In this document: piece by piece, positions 43,798-53,561 of the stretch
Position numbering within the stretch: the first letter of the stretch is position 1
How the letters are laid out: every line of letters starts with the position of its first letter
DNA from: Nocardioides sp. T2.26MG-1
Lineage (GTDB): Bacteria; Actinomycetota; Actinomycetes; Propionibacteriales; Nocardioidaceae
NCBI RefSeq assembly: GCF_950101795.1
Contig: NZ_CATNLZ010000012.1
Coordinates: 62,001 to 126,000 of the forward strand
Direction: 5' to 3'
DNA: 64,000 bases
Position numbers and translations under genes: made by a program
Notes under the pieces: generated by a model
The model's input: only the letters and a program-made list of their open reading frames with translations
Database searches by the model: none
What the model was told of the DNA's origin: nothing

Positions 43798-44664
43798 TTA
43801 GCGGACGACCTTGACGACGACCTTGTCGGAGCTGCCGCCGACGCTCGGGATACCGAGGTACTTCACGGTGATCCGGTGCTTGCCGAGCTTGAGCTTGGTG
43901 CCGAGGTTCAGCACGACCTTGCCGTTCTTGAGCCTCGCCGCCTTGAGGGTCTTCGTGCCCTCCTTGGCGACGACCTTGCCGGAGACCGGCCCGCCGAGGG
44001 AGGTGCTGGAGACCGTGGCCGGGATCTTCGCGGCCTTGCCCTTCTTGACCTTGATCACGGTCGGGGTGACGACGGTCTTCGAGCTCTGCTTGAGCAGCGT
44101 GAAGTTCGAGGAGATCGCCGCGGCGGTCGTGCCCTCCTTGAGCACGCAGTTCAGCGTGACCGAGTCGGTGTCACCCTGCATGGTGGTCATGTCGAACGCC
44201 GCGGGCATCAGAGCGTCGTAGGTGCCCGGGTTCGGCGTCGTGAACGCGGTGTTCGCGCCCGTGGCCTTCCACTTCGTGGAGCCACCCTCGGTGACGAAGT
44301 CACCCTTGAGCGGGACCGGGACCGTGGACGTGCTGAGAGCGAAGCCGAAGTTGTCCGACCGGGCGCCGGTCACGCCGGCGGCCCCGAGCAGGCCCGCTGC
44401 GTCGGCCGGGACGGTCGCCTCGGCGGTGACGGTGAGGAGGCCGGCGGGGACGGTCGCACCGGCCCAGTACTGCGGCACCGGGATCTCACCGGTGACCGTC
44501 AGGTCGAAGTCGCCGCTGTACACGGACGGCAGGCTGCAGGTGTAGGTGTTCGTCACGGTCGCGGCGTTGGCGGGCGACGTGGCAACGCCGACCATGGCGC
44601 CTGCGGCGAGTGCGGTGACGGCGCCGGCGACGGCGGTGCGGGTGGTGAAACTGCGGAGAATCAT
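43798..44664 (-). CDS. Secreted beta-rich protein (DUF6801-like plus Ig-like domain)
   Basis: The protein has 288 residues. A Sec signal peptide ends at about ATSPANA. The mature N-terminal domain ([20 protein letters not shown], ending with a paired LNCVL cysteine) resembles the actinobacterial DUF6801 wall-associated domain. The C-terminal part ([31 protein letters not shown]) is a bacterial Ig-like repeat seen in surface proteins. A GGGAGG precedes the ATG. Function unknown; probably cell-surface. Confidence 0.75.
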   Translation of the reverse strand: MILRSFTTRTAVAGAVTALAAGAMVGVATSPANAATVTNTYTCSLPSVYSGDFDLTVTGEIPVPQYWAGATVPAGLLTVTAEATVPADAAGLLGAAGVTGARSDNFGFALSTSTVPVPLKGDFVTEGGSTKWKATGANTAFTTPNPGTYDALMPAAFDMTTMQGDTDSVTLNCVLKEGTTAAAISSNFTLLKQSSKTVVTPTVIKVKKGKAAKIPATVSSTSLGGPVSGKVVAKEGTKTLKAARLKNGKVVLNLGTKLKLGKHRITVKYLGIPSVGGSSDKVVVKVVR

Positions 44665-44811
44665 GGAAAGTGCTCCCTCCCGAGCAACTCGATGGCCGCT
44701 ACTACTCGGTAGCGGTGGACGTCACGGTAACCCCTCCGCGACAAGACCCGGGCCGAAAGTCCCGAAGTCGGCGGTTCGTCCCAGGTTTTCGCTCCGATCT
44801 AGGCTGAGCCC

Positions 44812-45222
44812 ATGGCTGACTGGCAGGACCCCGAGTGGGTCCGCTTCATGCTCGACGACTGCGAGACCTGGGCCGTGGTGGGACTCTCCGGCGACCCGAG
44901 CCGCACGGCGTACTCCATCGCCGAGCTGCTCCAGCAGCGCGGCAAGCGGATCGTGCCGGTGCACCCCTCGGCCGCGACGGTGCTCGGCGAGCAGGGCTAC
45001 GCCACGCTCGCCGACATCCCGTTCCCCGTGGACGTCGTGGACGTGTTCCGGCGCTCCGAGGCGGCCGGCGAGTTCGCCGACCAGGCGGTCGCCATCGGCG
45101 CCAAGGGCGTGTGGCTCCAGCTCGGGGTCGTCGACGAGGAGGCGTTCGCCCGCACGACGGCGGCGGGGGTCCCGATGGTGATGGACACGTGTCCCGCCAT
45201 CGAGTGGCGCAAGCGGGGATGA
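44812..45222 (+). CDS. CoA-binding domain protein (YccU-like)
   Basis: The protein has 136 residues. WAVVGLSGDPSRTAYSIAEL is the Rossmann-type nucleotide loop of the CoA_binding_2 family, followed by VPVHPSAATVLGEQGY and KGVWLQLGVVDEEA. A conserved cysteine occurs in MDTCPAIEW. Members bind CoA, but their role is mostly unknown. Its stop overlaps the start of arfB. Confidence 0.85.
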   Translation: MADWQDPEWVRFMLDDCETWAVVGLSGDPSRTAYSIAELLQQRGKRIVPVHPSAATVLGEQGYATLADIPFPVDVVDVFRRSEAAGEFADQAVAIGAKGVWLQLGVVDEEAFARTTAAGVPMVMDTCPAIEWRKRG

Positions 45223-45644
45223 ACCTCACCGTCCCGCCGGGGCCGGGCGTCCCGGACGGGCTGGACATCCCCGAGACCGAGCTGGTCGAGCGCTTCTCGA
45301 GATCGCCCGGTCCGGGTGGGCAGTCGGTCAACACCACCGACAGCCGGGTCGAGCTGGAGTACGACGCTGCCACGTCGACGGTCCTCAGCGACGCCCAGCG
45401 GGCCCGGGTCGTCGGCCGCCTCGGCTCGCCGGTGCGCATCGTCGCCTCCGAGCACCGCTCGCAGCACCGCAACCGGGTCGCGGCCCGGGAGCGGCTCGCC
45501 GAGCGGCTGCGCGAGGCACTCGCGCCGCCTCCTCCCCCGCGCCGGCCCACGAAGCCCACCCGGGGCTCCCAACGGCGCCGCCTGGAGGCCAAGAAGCAGC
45601 GCAGCCAGACCAAGTCGCTGCGTGGGCGGGTGCGGGAAACCTGA
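45219..45644 (+). CDS. arfB: Alternative ribosome-rescue peptidyl-tRNA hydrolase ArfB
   Basis: The protein has 141 residues, near the usual length. RSPGPGGQSVNTTDSRVEL holds the GGQ motif that hydrolyses peptidyl-tRNA in stalled ribosomes. The basic C-terminal tail (RRRLEAKKQRSQTKSLRGR) is the mRNA-channel-binding tail of ArfB (YaeJ). The ATG overlaps the upstream stop, giving coupled translation with the CoA-binding protein gene. Confidence 0.93.
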   Translation: MNLTVPPGPGVPDGLDIPETELVERFSRSPGPGGQSVNTTDSRVELEYDAATSTVLSDAQRARVVGRLGSPVRIVASEHRSQHRNRVAARERLAERLREALAPPPPPRRPTKPTRGSQRRRLEAKKQRSQTKSLRGRVRET

Positions 45645-45655
45645 GGCGTGTCGTT

Positions 45656-47458
45656 TCAGCCGCCGAGCCGGGCCAGCTCCTCGTCCACGACGGACGGGTC
45701 GAGCTTGGTGAAGATCGGGGTCGGCTTCGCGACCGGGGTGCCGGGCACGATCGGCCGGCGCTCCCAGGCCGGGAACCCGGAGTAGTCGCCGGTGATGATC
45801 GGGTACGCCGGGCCGCCGTCGAGGTCGTCGACCTCCTCGATCCTGGGCATCGGTGCGACGTCCCCGGCCCCGCCCAGCGCCTTGTCGACCTCGTTGGCCG
45901 CGAACGGCAGGAACGGGCTGAGCACCAGGTTGAGGTCGGCCACGCACTGGGCGACCACGTGGAGGATCGTGCCGAGCCGGTCGGGGTACGCCCCAGAATC
46001 CAACTTGGCGATCTTCCAGGGCTCGGAGTCGGAGACGTACTTGTTGACCTCGCCGACCGTGCGCATCGCCTCGCCGATCGCCTGCTTCTGACGGTGCCGG
46101 CCGATCAGGTCGCCCACGGTGCCGAACGCGGCGGCGACGGAGTCGAGCAGCGCCTGGTCCTCGGCGGTCAGCTCGCCGGCCCTCGGGATCTCACCGAAGT
46201 TCTTCGCGATCAGCGTGGCGGTGCGGTTCACCAGGTTGCCCCAGCCGGCGACGAGCTCGTCGTTGGTGCGCCGCACGAACTCCGACCAGGTGAAGTCGGA
46301 GTCCTGGTTCTCCGGACCGGCCGCGGCCACGAAGTATCGGAACGCGTCCGGCTGGTAGCGGCTGAGCAGGTCGCGGACGTAGATCACAACCCGCTTGGAG
46401 GAGGAGAACTTCCTGCCCTCCATCGTCAGGAACTCCGACGAGACGACCTCGGTGGGCAGGTTGAGCTCGCCGTACTCACGCGGCGTCCCGCCCTTGGAGC
46501 CCTTGCCGGAGTAGGCCAGCAGCTCCGCCGGCCAGATCTGGCTGTGGAAGGTGATGTTGTCCTTGCCCATGAAGTAGTAGGACAGCGCCTCTGGGTCGTT
46601 CCACCACTCCCGCCACCGCTCCGGCTCGCCGAGCCGGCGCGCCCACTCGATGGACGCCGACAGGTAGCCGACGACCGCGTCGAACCAGACGTAGAGCCGC
46701 TTGGTCGGGTTGTCCCGCCAGCCGTCGAGCGGGACCGCGATGCCCCAGTCGATGTCGCGAGTCATCGCCCGTGGCCGGATCTCCTTGAGGATGTTCTGGC
46801 TGAACCGGATCACGTTCGGCCGCCACAGGCCGGTGGCCTCGCGCCCGTCCAGCCACTCCGCCAGCGCGTCGGCGAGGGCGGGGAGGTCGAGGAAGATGTG
46901 CTGGGTCTCGATGAACTCCGGCGTCTCGCCGTTGATCTTCGAGACCGGGTTGATCAGGTCGGCGGGGTCGAGCTGGTTGCCGCAGTTGTCGCACTGGTCG
47001 CCGCGCGCGCCGTCGTAGCCGCAGATCGGGCAGGTGCCCTCGATGTAGCGATCGGGCAGGGTGCGGCCCGTGGACGGTGAGATGGCGCCGTACGTCGTCT
47101 GCTCGACGAAGTAGCCGTTCTCGTAGACACCCAGGAACAGCTCCTGCACCACCGCGTGGTGGTTGCGCGCGGTGGTGCGGGTGTAGAGGTCGTAGGTGAG
47201 CCCGAGCGCGGTCAGGTCCTCGGCGATGATCCGGTGGTTCTTGTCGGCGAGCTCCCGCGGCGTCATCCCCGCCTCGTCGGCCGCGATCAGGATCGGCGTG
47301 CCGTGCTCGTCGGACCCCGACACCATGAGCACGTCGTGCCCCGCCATCCGCATGTACCGGCTGAAGACGTCGGACGGCACGCCGAACCCGGCCACGTGGC
47401 CGATGTGGCGCGGACCGTTGGCGTACGGCCAGGCGACTGCGGAGAGGACATGAGTCAT
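45656..47458 (-). CDS. metG: Methionyl-tRNA synthetase
   Basis: The protein has 600 residues and charges tRNA-Met in the cytoplasm. The HIGH box is literally H18-IGH21, the second signature is KFSSSKR (KMSKS variant), and a zinc knuckle [18 protein letters not shown] lies between. There is no C-terminal tRNA-binding (EMAP) domain. The start context and length agree with actinobacterial MetG. It converges on arfB with an 11-base gap. Confidence 0.97.
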   Translation of the reverse strand: MTHVLSAVAWPYANGPRHIGHVAGFGVPSDVFSRYMRMAGHDVLMVSGSDEHGTPILIAADEAGMTPRELADKNHRIIAEDLTALGLTYDLYTRTTARNHHAVVQELFLGVYENGYFVEQTTYGAISPSTGRTLPDRYIEGTCPICGYDGARGDQCDNCGNQLDPADLINPVSKINGETPEFIETQHIFLDLPALADALAEWLDGREATGLWRPNVIRFSQNILKEIRPRAMTRDIDWGIAVPLDGWRDNPTKRLYVWFDAVVGYLSASIEWARRLGEPERWREWWNDPEALSYYFMGKDNITFHSQIWPAELLAYSGKGSKGGTPREYGELNLPTEVVSSEFLTMEGRKFSSSKRVVIYVRDLLSRYQPDAFRYFVAAAGPENQDSDFTWSEFVRRTNDELVAGWGNLVNRTATLIAKNFGEIPRAGELTAEDQALLDSVAAAFGTVGDLIGRHRQKQAIGEAMRTVGEVNKYVSDSEPWKIAKLDSGAYPDRLGTILHVVAQCVADLNLVLSPFLPFAANEVDKALGGAGDVAPMPRIEEVDDLDGGPAYPIITGDYSGFPAWERRPIVPGTPVAKPTPIFTKLDPSVVDEELARLGG

Positions 47459-47519
47459 GGGGCAATCCTAGGGACCGGAGACCCGGGCACCGTCGGCCGC
47501 GTCGCGCTACGGTCGCTGC

Positions 47520-48206
47520 GTGGAGACCTTGATCGCGGAGGACCTGCTGCTCCTGCTGCTGGACGACGAGGACGGCAGGCTCACGATCACCTCGTATCCC
47601 GAGACCGTGCTGGGCGGCGCACTGCTCGTCGAGCTCGCCATCATCGGGGCCGTCGAGGTGGAGGAGAAGTCCAGCGCCTGGCGCTCGGTGAAGGTGCGCA
47701 CGACCGGGGAGGCCCCGGCCGACCCCGTGCGGCGGGCGGCGTACGACGTCGTCGGCGAGAAGGCGCGGACGGCGAGCGACCTCGTCACCCGGCTGGGCAA
47801 GGGCACGAAGACGGAGCTCGCCGACCGCCTGGCCGCCCGCGGCATCCTCGAGCGCCGCGAGGACCGCGTGCTCGGGTTGTTCCCCCGCACCCGGTGGCCG
47901 GCGGTCGACTCCACCCACGAGGAGGCGGTCCGTCGAGCGCTCGCGGCCGTCCTGGTCGAGGGCGTCGAGCCGGACGAGCGCACCGGCGCGCTGGTGGCGC
48001 TGCTCTCGGCGATCGACAAGCCGCACTTGGTCGTCGACCACCGGGGGCTGTCCTCCGGCGAGGTGCGCAAGCGCGCCAAGAGGATCGCCGAGGGCGACTG
48101 GGCCGCGAAGGCGGTCCGCGACGCCGTCGCCGCCTCGACGGCGGCGATCACCGCCGCGATCGTGGCCACGACCGCCGCCGCGAGCGCCGGGAGCGGCAGC
48201 AGCTGA
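47520..48206 (+). CDS. GPP34 (Golgi phosphoprotein 3-like) family protein
   Basis: The protein has 228 residues with a GTG start. LIAEDLLLLLLDDEDGRLTI and GGALLVELAIIGAVEV are the hallmark of the GPP34 family, which in eukaryotes binds PI4P. Bacterial members are common in actinobacteria and unassigned. The C-terminus is an Ala-rich hydrophobic stretch that may touch the membrane. It is divergent from metG. Confidence 0.85.
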   Translation: METLIAEDLLLLLLDDEDGRLTITSYPETVLGGALLVELAIIGAVEVEEKSSAWRSVKVRTTGEAPADPVRRAAYDVVGEKARTASDLVTRLGKGTKTELADRLAARGILERREDRVLGLFPRTRWPAVDSTHEEAVRRALAAVLVEGVEPDERTGALVALLSAIDKPHLVVDHRGLSSGEVRKRAKRIAEGDWAAKAVRDAVAASTAAITAAIVATTAAASAGSGSS

Positions 48207-48215
48207 CGAGCCGCC

Positions 48216-48773
48216 TCAGCCGGCCGATCGACCCGCGAACGCGGCGAGCCGCTCGTAGGGTCCCGCGTCCTCCGCGGCGGGCTGCTCGGGGCCGAACGCG
48301 CCGCCGCGGTTCTCGGAGGTGAGGCCGGCCCGCAGGAACTCGAGACCACGGGTCGCGACCTCGGGGTCGAGGCGGCCGACCGGGTAGCCGATCGCCGTCG
48401 CGAGGTCCCAGGTGTGGAGGGCCAGCTCGGCGGTCGCCATGTCCGCGCTCGAGGTCGCCTCGCCGGCGTGCTCGTGCCACCAGTGGATGAGGTCGTCGGC
48501 GACGACCCGGAAGGCCGGACCCCACTCCTCGGTGACGTGCGGCGGCGGCGCGGACCAGTCGGGCTGCTCGCCGCGCGCCATCGTCAGGAAGCTCGACGGG
48601 GTGGCGACCAGGTGGTCGGCGAGCGTGGCGACGTCCCACTCGGTGCACGGAGTCGGACGGTCCAGCAGGTCGCGGTGCACCTGGTCGAGCACGTCACCCG
48701 CCTGGTCCAGTGCGCGTGCGAGCACCCGGACGTCGTCTCCCCAGTCGGCCTGCGGTGTGTGGTGGGTCGTCAT
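48216..48773 (-). CDS. TIGR03086 / mycothiol-dependent isomerase-like (DinB-fold) protein
   Basis: The ATG at 48773 gives 185 residues. PTPCTEWDVATLADHLVA and the later ELALHTWDLATAIG provide the conserved His residues of the DinB/maleylpyruvate-isomerase-type metal-binding fold, used in actinobacteria by mycothiol-dependent enzymes. The substrate is unknown. The neighbour at 48797 is also of a mycothiol-linked type, so a thiol-redox theme is likely. Confidence 0.8.
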   Translation of the reverse strand: MTTHHTPQADWGDDVRVLARALDQAGDVLDQVHRDLLDRPTPCTEWDVATLADHLVATPSSFLTMARGEQPDWSAPPPHVTEEWGPAFRVVADDLIHWWHEHAGEATSSADMATAELALHTWDLATAIGYPVGRLDPEVATRGLEFLRAGLTSENRGGAFGPEQPAAEDAGPYERLAAFAGRSAG

Positions 48774-48796
48774 GCTCCCCACGCTATTGGCGCCGG

Positions 48797-49402
48797 TCAG
48801 GAGAAGTCGAGGTCCTCGGTGCGACTGCGCTTGAGCTCGTAGAAGTGGTCGAAGGCCGAGAGCGTGACGAACGCGTCCCACATCCGGCCGGCGTCCTCGC
48901 CGCGGGGTGCCTTGCTGATCACCGGGCCGAAGAACGCGTGGCCCTCGAAGGCGATCGTCGGCGTGCCGACCTCGTTGCCGACCTGGTCCATGCCGAGGTG
49001 GTGCGAGCGCGCGATGGCCTCGTCGTACGACGCGTCGTCCATCGCGTCCGCGAGCCCGAGGTCGACACCGGCCTCCTGGAGCGCCGCCTCGATGGTCGCG
49101 CGGTCCTTCTCCGCCTTCTCGAGGTGGAAGCGGTTGCCGAGCGCGGTGTACAGAGGCAGCAGCACCTCCTTGCCGTACTTCTGCTCCGCGGCCATGGCCA
49201 CCCGCACCGGACCCCAGGCGGGCTTGAGGAACTCGCGGTAGTCGTCGGGGATGTCCTTGTCCTGGTTGAGGTAGGCCAGGCTCATGATGTGCCAGGTGAC
49301 CTCGATGTCGCGGACCTGCTCGACCTCGAGGATCCAGCGCGAGGTGATCCACGCGAAGGGGCAGACGGGGTCGAACCAGAAGTCAGCGTTGGTCTTGGTC
49401 AT
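48797..49402 (-). CDS. DsbA-family protein, homologue of mycothiol-dependent nitroreductase Rv2466c, with CPFA active site
   Basis: The protein has 201 residues. DFWFDPVCPFAWITSRWILE and VTWHIMSLAYLNQ, plus GTPTIAFEGHAFFGPVISKA and the C-terminal ELKRSRTE, match the mycobacterial Rv2466c family along the whole length. That family normally has a CPWC pair; here the second cysteine is alanine, leaving a single thiol. Such a monothiol form could still react with mycothiol but not form the intramolecular disulfide. It begins one base after the chromate transporter stop, an operon arrangement. Confidence 0.9.
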   Translation of the reverse strand: MTKTNADFWFDPVCPFAWITSRWILEVEQVRDIEVTWHIMSLAYLNQDKDIPDDYREFLKPAWGPVRVAMAAEQKYGKEVLLPLYTALGNRFHLEKAEKDRATIEAALQEAGVDLGLADAMDDASYDEAIARSHHLGMDQVGNEVGTPTIAFEGHAFFGPVISKAPRGEDAGRMWDAFVTLSAFDHFYELKRSRTEDLDFS

Positions 49403-49403
49403 G

Positions 49404-50528
49404 TCAGGCCCAACCGAGCAGGCCGAGCAGTATTCCCGCCGCGGCGCCGCCCCCGACGTACCAGGCGGAGTTGAGCCGGGTGCGCCACATCAGCAGCAGC
49501 GTCACCGCGAAGATCCCCAGCGTCCAGCCGTCGGCCAGCGCGGAGCGCCCCAGCTGCCACGACACCCCGGCCATCAGCGCGAGTGCGGTCGCGTTGAGGC
49601 CGTCGAGCATCGTCGACGTCCACGGCGAGGACCGGAGCCGGTCGGTGATGCGGGTCAGCAGACCCACGAAGACGAACGACGGCAGGAAGATGCCGACGGT
49701 CGCGAGGAAGGCGCCGGGCAGGCCCGCGACCAGGTAGCCGAGGAACGTCGCGGTCGTGAAGACCGGGCCGGGCGTCACCTGGCCGATCGACACCGCGTCG
49801 AGGAGCTGCTGCTGGGTGACCCAGCCGAGCCGGTCGACCAGGTCGCCCTGGAGGAAGGCGAGCAGCACGTAGCCGCTGCCGTAGAGGACCGAGCCGATCT
49901 TCACCATGGTCACGAACAGCTGACCCAGCTGGCCCGCCGTGGGGTCGGGGAACAGCACGGCGAGCGGCGCCAGCAGGGCGTGCCGTCCGCCGCGGCTCGC
50001 GGCCCGGACGAGACCGGCGAGCGCCGCGCCGCCGAACAGGACGACGAGCTCGTGCACGCCGAGGAGGTACGCCGCGAGCCCGGCGACGGCCAGGAGCCCG
50101 AGCCAGACGCTCTTCAGCACGGCCCGGAGCAGCGCCACCAGCGCCCAGGCGACGATCGCCAGCACGGCCGGGACCACCCCGTAGAGCAGCCACACTGCAG
50201 ACGGGGTGTCGCCGTACTCGACGTACGCCCAGGCGAGTGCGGTCACGATCAGAGCCGCCGGCAGGATGAAGCAGAGGCCGGCCAGCAGCAGGCCGCGCCC
50301 GCGCGCCCGGTCGTAGCCGAGGTGGATCGCCAGCTCGGTGGAGTTCGGCCCCGGGATCAGGTTCGTGGCACCCATCAGGTCCACGAACCGCTCGTCACTG
50401 ACCCAGCCGCGGCGCCGCACGAGCTCCTCGCGCATCATCGCGGTGTGCGCGACCGGCCCGCCGAACGCGACCGTGCCCAGGCGGAGGAACACCAGAGCGA
50501 CCTCGCGGGTCCGACTCGGTTCGCTCAC
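49404..50528 (-). CDS. chrA: Chromate transporter (ChrA family)
   Basis: The GTG at 50528 gives 374 residues; upstream in-frame sequence has no coding character. Two homologous halves, each with the ChrA pattern: FLRLGTVAFGGPVAHTAMMR and NLIPGPNSTELAIHLGY in the first; GSVLYGSGYVLLAFLQGD and SIGQVTPGPVFTTATFLGYL in the second, with about ten membrane segments. The family exports chromate or related oxyanions. Directly followed by the Rv2466c-like gene, suggesting linked redox/oxyanion stress response. Confidence 0.88.
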   Translation of the reverse strand: MSEPSRTREVALVFLRLGTVAFGGPVAHTAMMREELVRRRGWVSDERFVDLMGATNLIPGPNSTELAIHLGYDRARGRGLLLAGLCFILPAALIVTALAWAYVEYGDTPSAVWLLYGVVPAVLAIVAWALVALLRAVLKSVWLGLLAVAGLAAYLLGVHELVVLFGGAALAGLVRAASRGGRHALLAPLAVLFPDPTAGQLGQLFVTMVKIGSVLYGSGYVLLAFLQGDLVDRLGWVTQQQLLDAVSIGQVTPGPVFTTATFLGYLVAGLPGAFLATVGIFLPSFVFVGLLTRITDRLRSSPWTSTMLDGLNATALALMAGVSWQLGRSALADGWTLGIFAVTLLLMWRTRLNSAWYVGGGAAAGILLGLLGWA

Positions 50529-50592
50529 GGCGCCATCATCCCGGGCGGATCTCCTTTTCTGCAGCGAGCACCCGGGTGGCAGGATGCCTCGC

Positions 50593-53139
50593 ATGCCTGG
50601 AACCAACCTCACCCGGGACGAGGCCGCGACCCGCGCCGCGCTCCTGGACGTCACCTCGTACGCCATCGACCTGGACCTCACGACCGGTGACACGTCCTTC
50701 GGATCGACCACCACGATCCGCTTCACCTGCACCCAGCCGGGTGCCGAGACGTTCGCCGACCTCGTCGACGCGACCGTCCACGAGATCACGCTGAACGGCG
50801 AGCGGGTCGATCCGGCCACGGCGTACGCCGACAGCCGGATCACGCTGACCGGCCTCTCGGCCGACAACGAGCTCGTGGTGCGGGCCGACTGCACCTACTC
50901 GCGCACGGGTGAGGGCCTGCACCGGTTCGTCGACCCCGCCGACGACCGCGTCTACACCTACTCCCAGTTCGAGGTCCCGGACGCCCGCCGCGTCTACACG
51001 ACGTTCGAGCAGCCCGACCTCAAGGCGCCGTTCACGTTCACCGTCACCGCTCCCGAGGGCTGGAAGGTCGTGTCCAACTCGCCGTCCCCCGAGCCCGAGA
51101 GCCTCGGCGACGGCAAGGCCGTGTGGACGTTCGCGCCGACCAAGCCGCTCTCGACGTACGTCACCGCGATCGTCGCGGGCGAGTACCACGAGGTGCAGCA
51201 CGTCTACCACGGCAAGCACGGCGACATCCCGCTCGGCCACTACTGCCGCCAGTCGCTCGTCGAGCACCTCGACGTCGACGAGCTCGTGAAGATCACCGAG
51301 CAGGGCTTCGGCTACTTCGAGGACGCCTTCGACTACCCCTACCCGTTCGGCAAGTACGACCAGCTCTACGTGCCGGAGTACAACATGGGCGCGATGGAGA
51401 ACGCCGGCTGCGTCACGCTGCGCGACGAGTACCTCCCCCGCAGCCGCCAGGACCGGGCGTTCTACGAGTTCCGCGTCGAGGTGATCCTCCACGAGATGGC
51501 GCACATGTGGTTCGGCGACCTCGTGACCATGAGGTGGTGGGACGACCTCTGGCTCAACGAGTCGTTCGCCGAGTGGGCCTGCTACCACGCGGCGGTGGAG
51601 GCCACCGAGTTCACCGAGGTGTGGACCGGCTTCACCAACGCCCGCAAGAACTGGGCCTACCGCCAGGACCAGCTGCCCAGCACCCACCCGATCGCCGCCG
51701 ACAACGTCGACCTGCGCGCGGTCGAGGTCAACTTCGACGGCATCACCTACGCCAAGGGCGCCTCGGTGCTCAAGCAGCTGGTCGCCTGGGTCGGCCTGGA
51801 CAACTTCCTCGAGGGCGTGCGCGCCTACTTCAAGGAGTTCGAGTACGGCAACACCGAGTTCAAGGACCTCCTGGCCGCGCTCGAGAAGTCCTCGGGCCGT
51901 GACCTGGAGGCCTGGGCACAGGAATGGCTGCAGACCGCGGGCGTCAACACGCTCTCGGCGGAGTTCGAGCTGGACGAGGACGGCAAGTACACGTCGTTCG
52001 CCGTCCGTCAGACCGCCGCCGACGAGCAGCCGACGCTGCGCCGGCACCGGCTCGGCATCGGCCTGTACGACGCCGTCGAGGGCCACCTGGTCCGCCGTAC
52101 CTCCCTCGAGACCGACATCGCGGGCGAGCTCACCGAGGTCGCCGACCTGGTCGGGCAGCGCCAGCCCGACCTGCTGCTGCTCAACGAGGGCGACCTGGCC
52201 TACGCCAAGATCCGCCTCGACGAGCGCTCGCTGGCCACAGTCGTCGGCGGCATCGCGACCCTCGACGACTCCCTGGCCCGTGCCCTGTGCTGGGGTGCGG
52301 CCTGGGACATGACCCGCGACGCCGAGATGAGCGCGACGGACTTCGTCGCGCTGGTGCTCAGCGGCATCGGCAGCGAGAGCGACGCGTTCGGCGTGAGCCG
52401 GATCCCGACGTACGCCGCCCAGGCGTCCACGCTGTACGCCGCACCCGCGAACCGGGCCGCGCTGCGCGCCACCTGGGAGCAGGGCCTGCGCAAGCTGCTG
52501 CAGGACGCCGAGCCGGGCAGCGACCACCAGCTGTCCTTCGCCCGCGCCTACGCCGGGGCCGCGCACAGCGACGCCGCCCTGGCCGACCTCGAGGGGCTGC
52601 TCGACGGCACCCTCACGTTCGAGGGTCTGGCGGTCGACACCGACCTGCGCTGGACGCTGCTCAGCGGGCTGGCCAAGAACGGCCGGGCCGACGACGCCCG
52701 GATCGCTGCGGAGCTCGCCCAGGACAACACGATCTCCGGGCAGGAGCACGCGGCCGCGGCCCGGGCCCTGCGCCCGACCGCCGAGGCCAAGGCCGAGGCG
52801 TGGGACATCGCGATCGTGCGCGACGACGTCGCCAACGAGACGCAGCGCAGCGTGGTGCTCGCCTTCCAGGTGTTCGGCCAGGACGACGTGCTCACGCCGT
52901 ACGTCGAGAAGTACCTGGAGGCGGCCGACACCCTCTGGGAGGACAAGGGCACCCAGCGGGCCTCGACCGCGCTGGAGTTCATGTTCCCCAAGCAGCTGGC
53001 GAGCCAGGATCTCCTCGACCGGGTCGACGCCTGGCTGGAGTCCTCCCCCGCCAACCCGGCCGCGAAGCGCTACGTCCGCGAGGGCCGCGCCGACGTCGCC
53101 CGGGCGCTCGCCGCCCAGGCAAAGGACGCCCAGGCCTGA
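50593..53139 (+). CDS. pepN: Aminopeptidase N (M1 family zinc metallopeptidase)
   Basis: The ATG at 50593 (MPGTNLTRDEAATRAALLDV) is the usual family start; another ATG lies at 50584. The product is 848 residues. The substrate-binding GAMEN box is in YNMGAMENAGCVTLRDE, the zinc site is HEMAHMWFG with His300, Glu301 and His304, and the third ligand is in WLNESFAEW. It removes N-terminal residues from peptides in the cytoplasm. A strong terminator follows. Confidence 0.95.
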   Translation: MPGTNLTRDEAATRAALLDVTSYAIDLDLTTGDTSFGSTTTIRFTCTQPGAETFADLVDATVHEITLNGERVDPATAYADSRITLTGLSADNELVVRADCTYSRTGEGLHRFVDPADDRVYTYSQFEVPDARRVYTTFEQPDLKAPFTFTVTAPEGWKVVSNSPSPEPESLGDGKAVWTFAPTKPLSTYVTAIVAGEYHEVQHVYHGKHGDIPLGHYCRQSLVEHLDVDELVKITEQGFGYFEDAFDYPYPFGKYDQLYVPEYNMGAMENAGCVTLRDEYLPRSRQDRAFYEFRVEVILHEMAHMWFGDLVTMRWWDDLWLNESFAEWACYHAAVEATEFTEVWTGFTNARKNWAYRQDQLPSTHPIAADNVDLRAVEVNFDGITYAKGASVLKQLVAWVGLDNFLEGVRAYFKEFEYGNTEFKDLLAALEKSSGRDLEAWAQEWLQTAGVNTLSAEFELDEDGKYTSFAVRQTAADEQPTLRRHRLGIGLYDAVEGHLVRRTSLETDIAGELTEVADLVGQRQPDLLLLNEGDLAYAKIRLDERSLATVVGGIATLDDSLARALCWGAAWDMTRDAEMSATDFVALVLSGIGSESDAFGVSRIPTYAAQASTLYAAPANRAALRATWEQGLRKLLQDAEPGSDHQLSFARAYAGAAHSDAALADLEGLLDGTLTFEGLAVDTDLRWTLLSGLAKNGRADDARIAAELAQDNTISGQEHAAAARALRPTAEAKAEAWDIAIVRDDVANETQRSVVLAFQVFGQDDVLTPYVEKYLEAADTLWEDKGTQRASTALEFMFPKQLASQDLLDRVDAWLESSPANPAAKRYVREGRADVARALAAQAKDAQA

Positions 53140-53145
53140 TCTGAC

Positions 53146-53178
53146 GTTGACCCGCCCGAAACTTTCGGGCGGGTCAAC
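53146..53178. terminator. Bidirectional hairpin terminator
   Basis: A perfect 16-bp inverted repeat (GTTGACCCGCCCGAAA and its complement) around a single base sits between the convergent pepN and the DUF5130-type gene. Confidence 0.85.
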
Positions 53179-53180
53179 CT

Positions 53181-53561
53181 CTAGTCGGTGTGGAGCGTCT
53201 GCGGCGCGCGGGCGTGGTCGGCCAGCATCTGCAGCCCGCGGCGCAGGCCGCCGACGAGGTCGCCGACGGCGAAGGAGCTCTGCATCTGCACCGCGCTCAG
53301 CTCGACCTCCTGGTCGGTGAGGTGGCGGCGTACGACGGAGCCGGTGACGATCTCGAGGGCCCGCGCGGCGGGGTCGACGAGCACCAGGACGCTGCGCTCG
53401 GGCGCCACCAGCGCGGCGTGCAGGCGGCTCGCGAACTCGTGCGGCTCACCCTCGGCGCGCCCGACGAACACGCTGAACTCGTAGCGCGACACCTGCTCGG
53501 CGGAGCGGATGGCCTCCTCGATCGAGAAGCGCTCCGCCGCGCTGAACTCACCAGCGCGCAC
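53181..53561 (-). CDS. TPM/DUF5130-like protein
   Basis: The protein has 126 residues. AIRSAEQVSRYEFSVFVGRA and VLVLVDPAARALEIVTGSVV are the core of the actinobacterial DUF5130 (TPM-domain-like) family, related to phosphatase-like domains. It has no signal peptide. It overlaps the end of the upstream gene by 14 bases, so they form an operon. Confidence 0.75.
   Translation of the reverse strand: MRAGEFSAAERFSIEEAIRSAEQVSRYEFSVFVGRAEGEPHEFASRLHAALVAPERSVLVLVDPAARALEIVTGSVVRRHLTDQEVELSAVQMQSSFAVGDLVGGLRRGLQMLADHARAPQTLHTD

Noticed and set aside
50536..52749. Long minus-strand frame opposite aminopeptidase N
   Set aside because: Antisense shadow of pepN with Val/Glu/Arg-rich low-complexity product.
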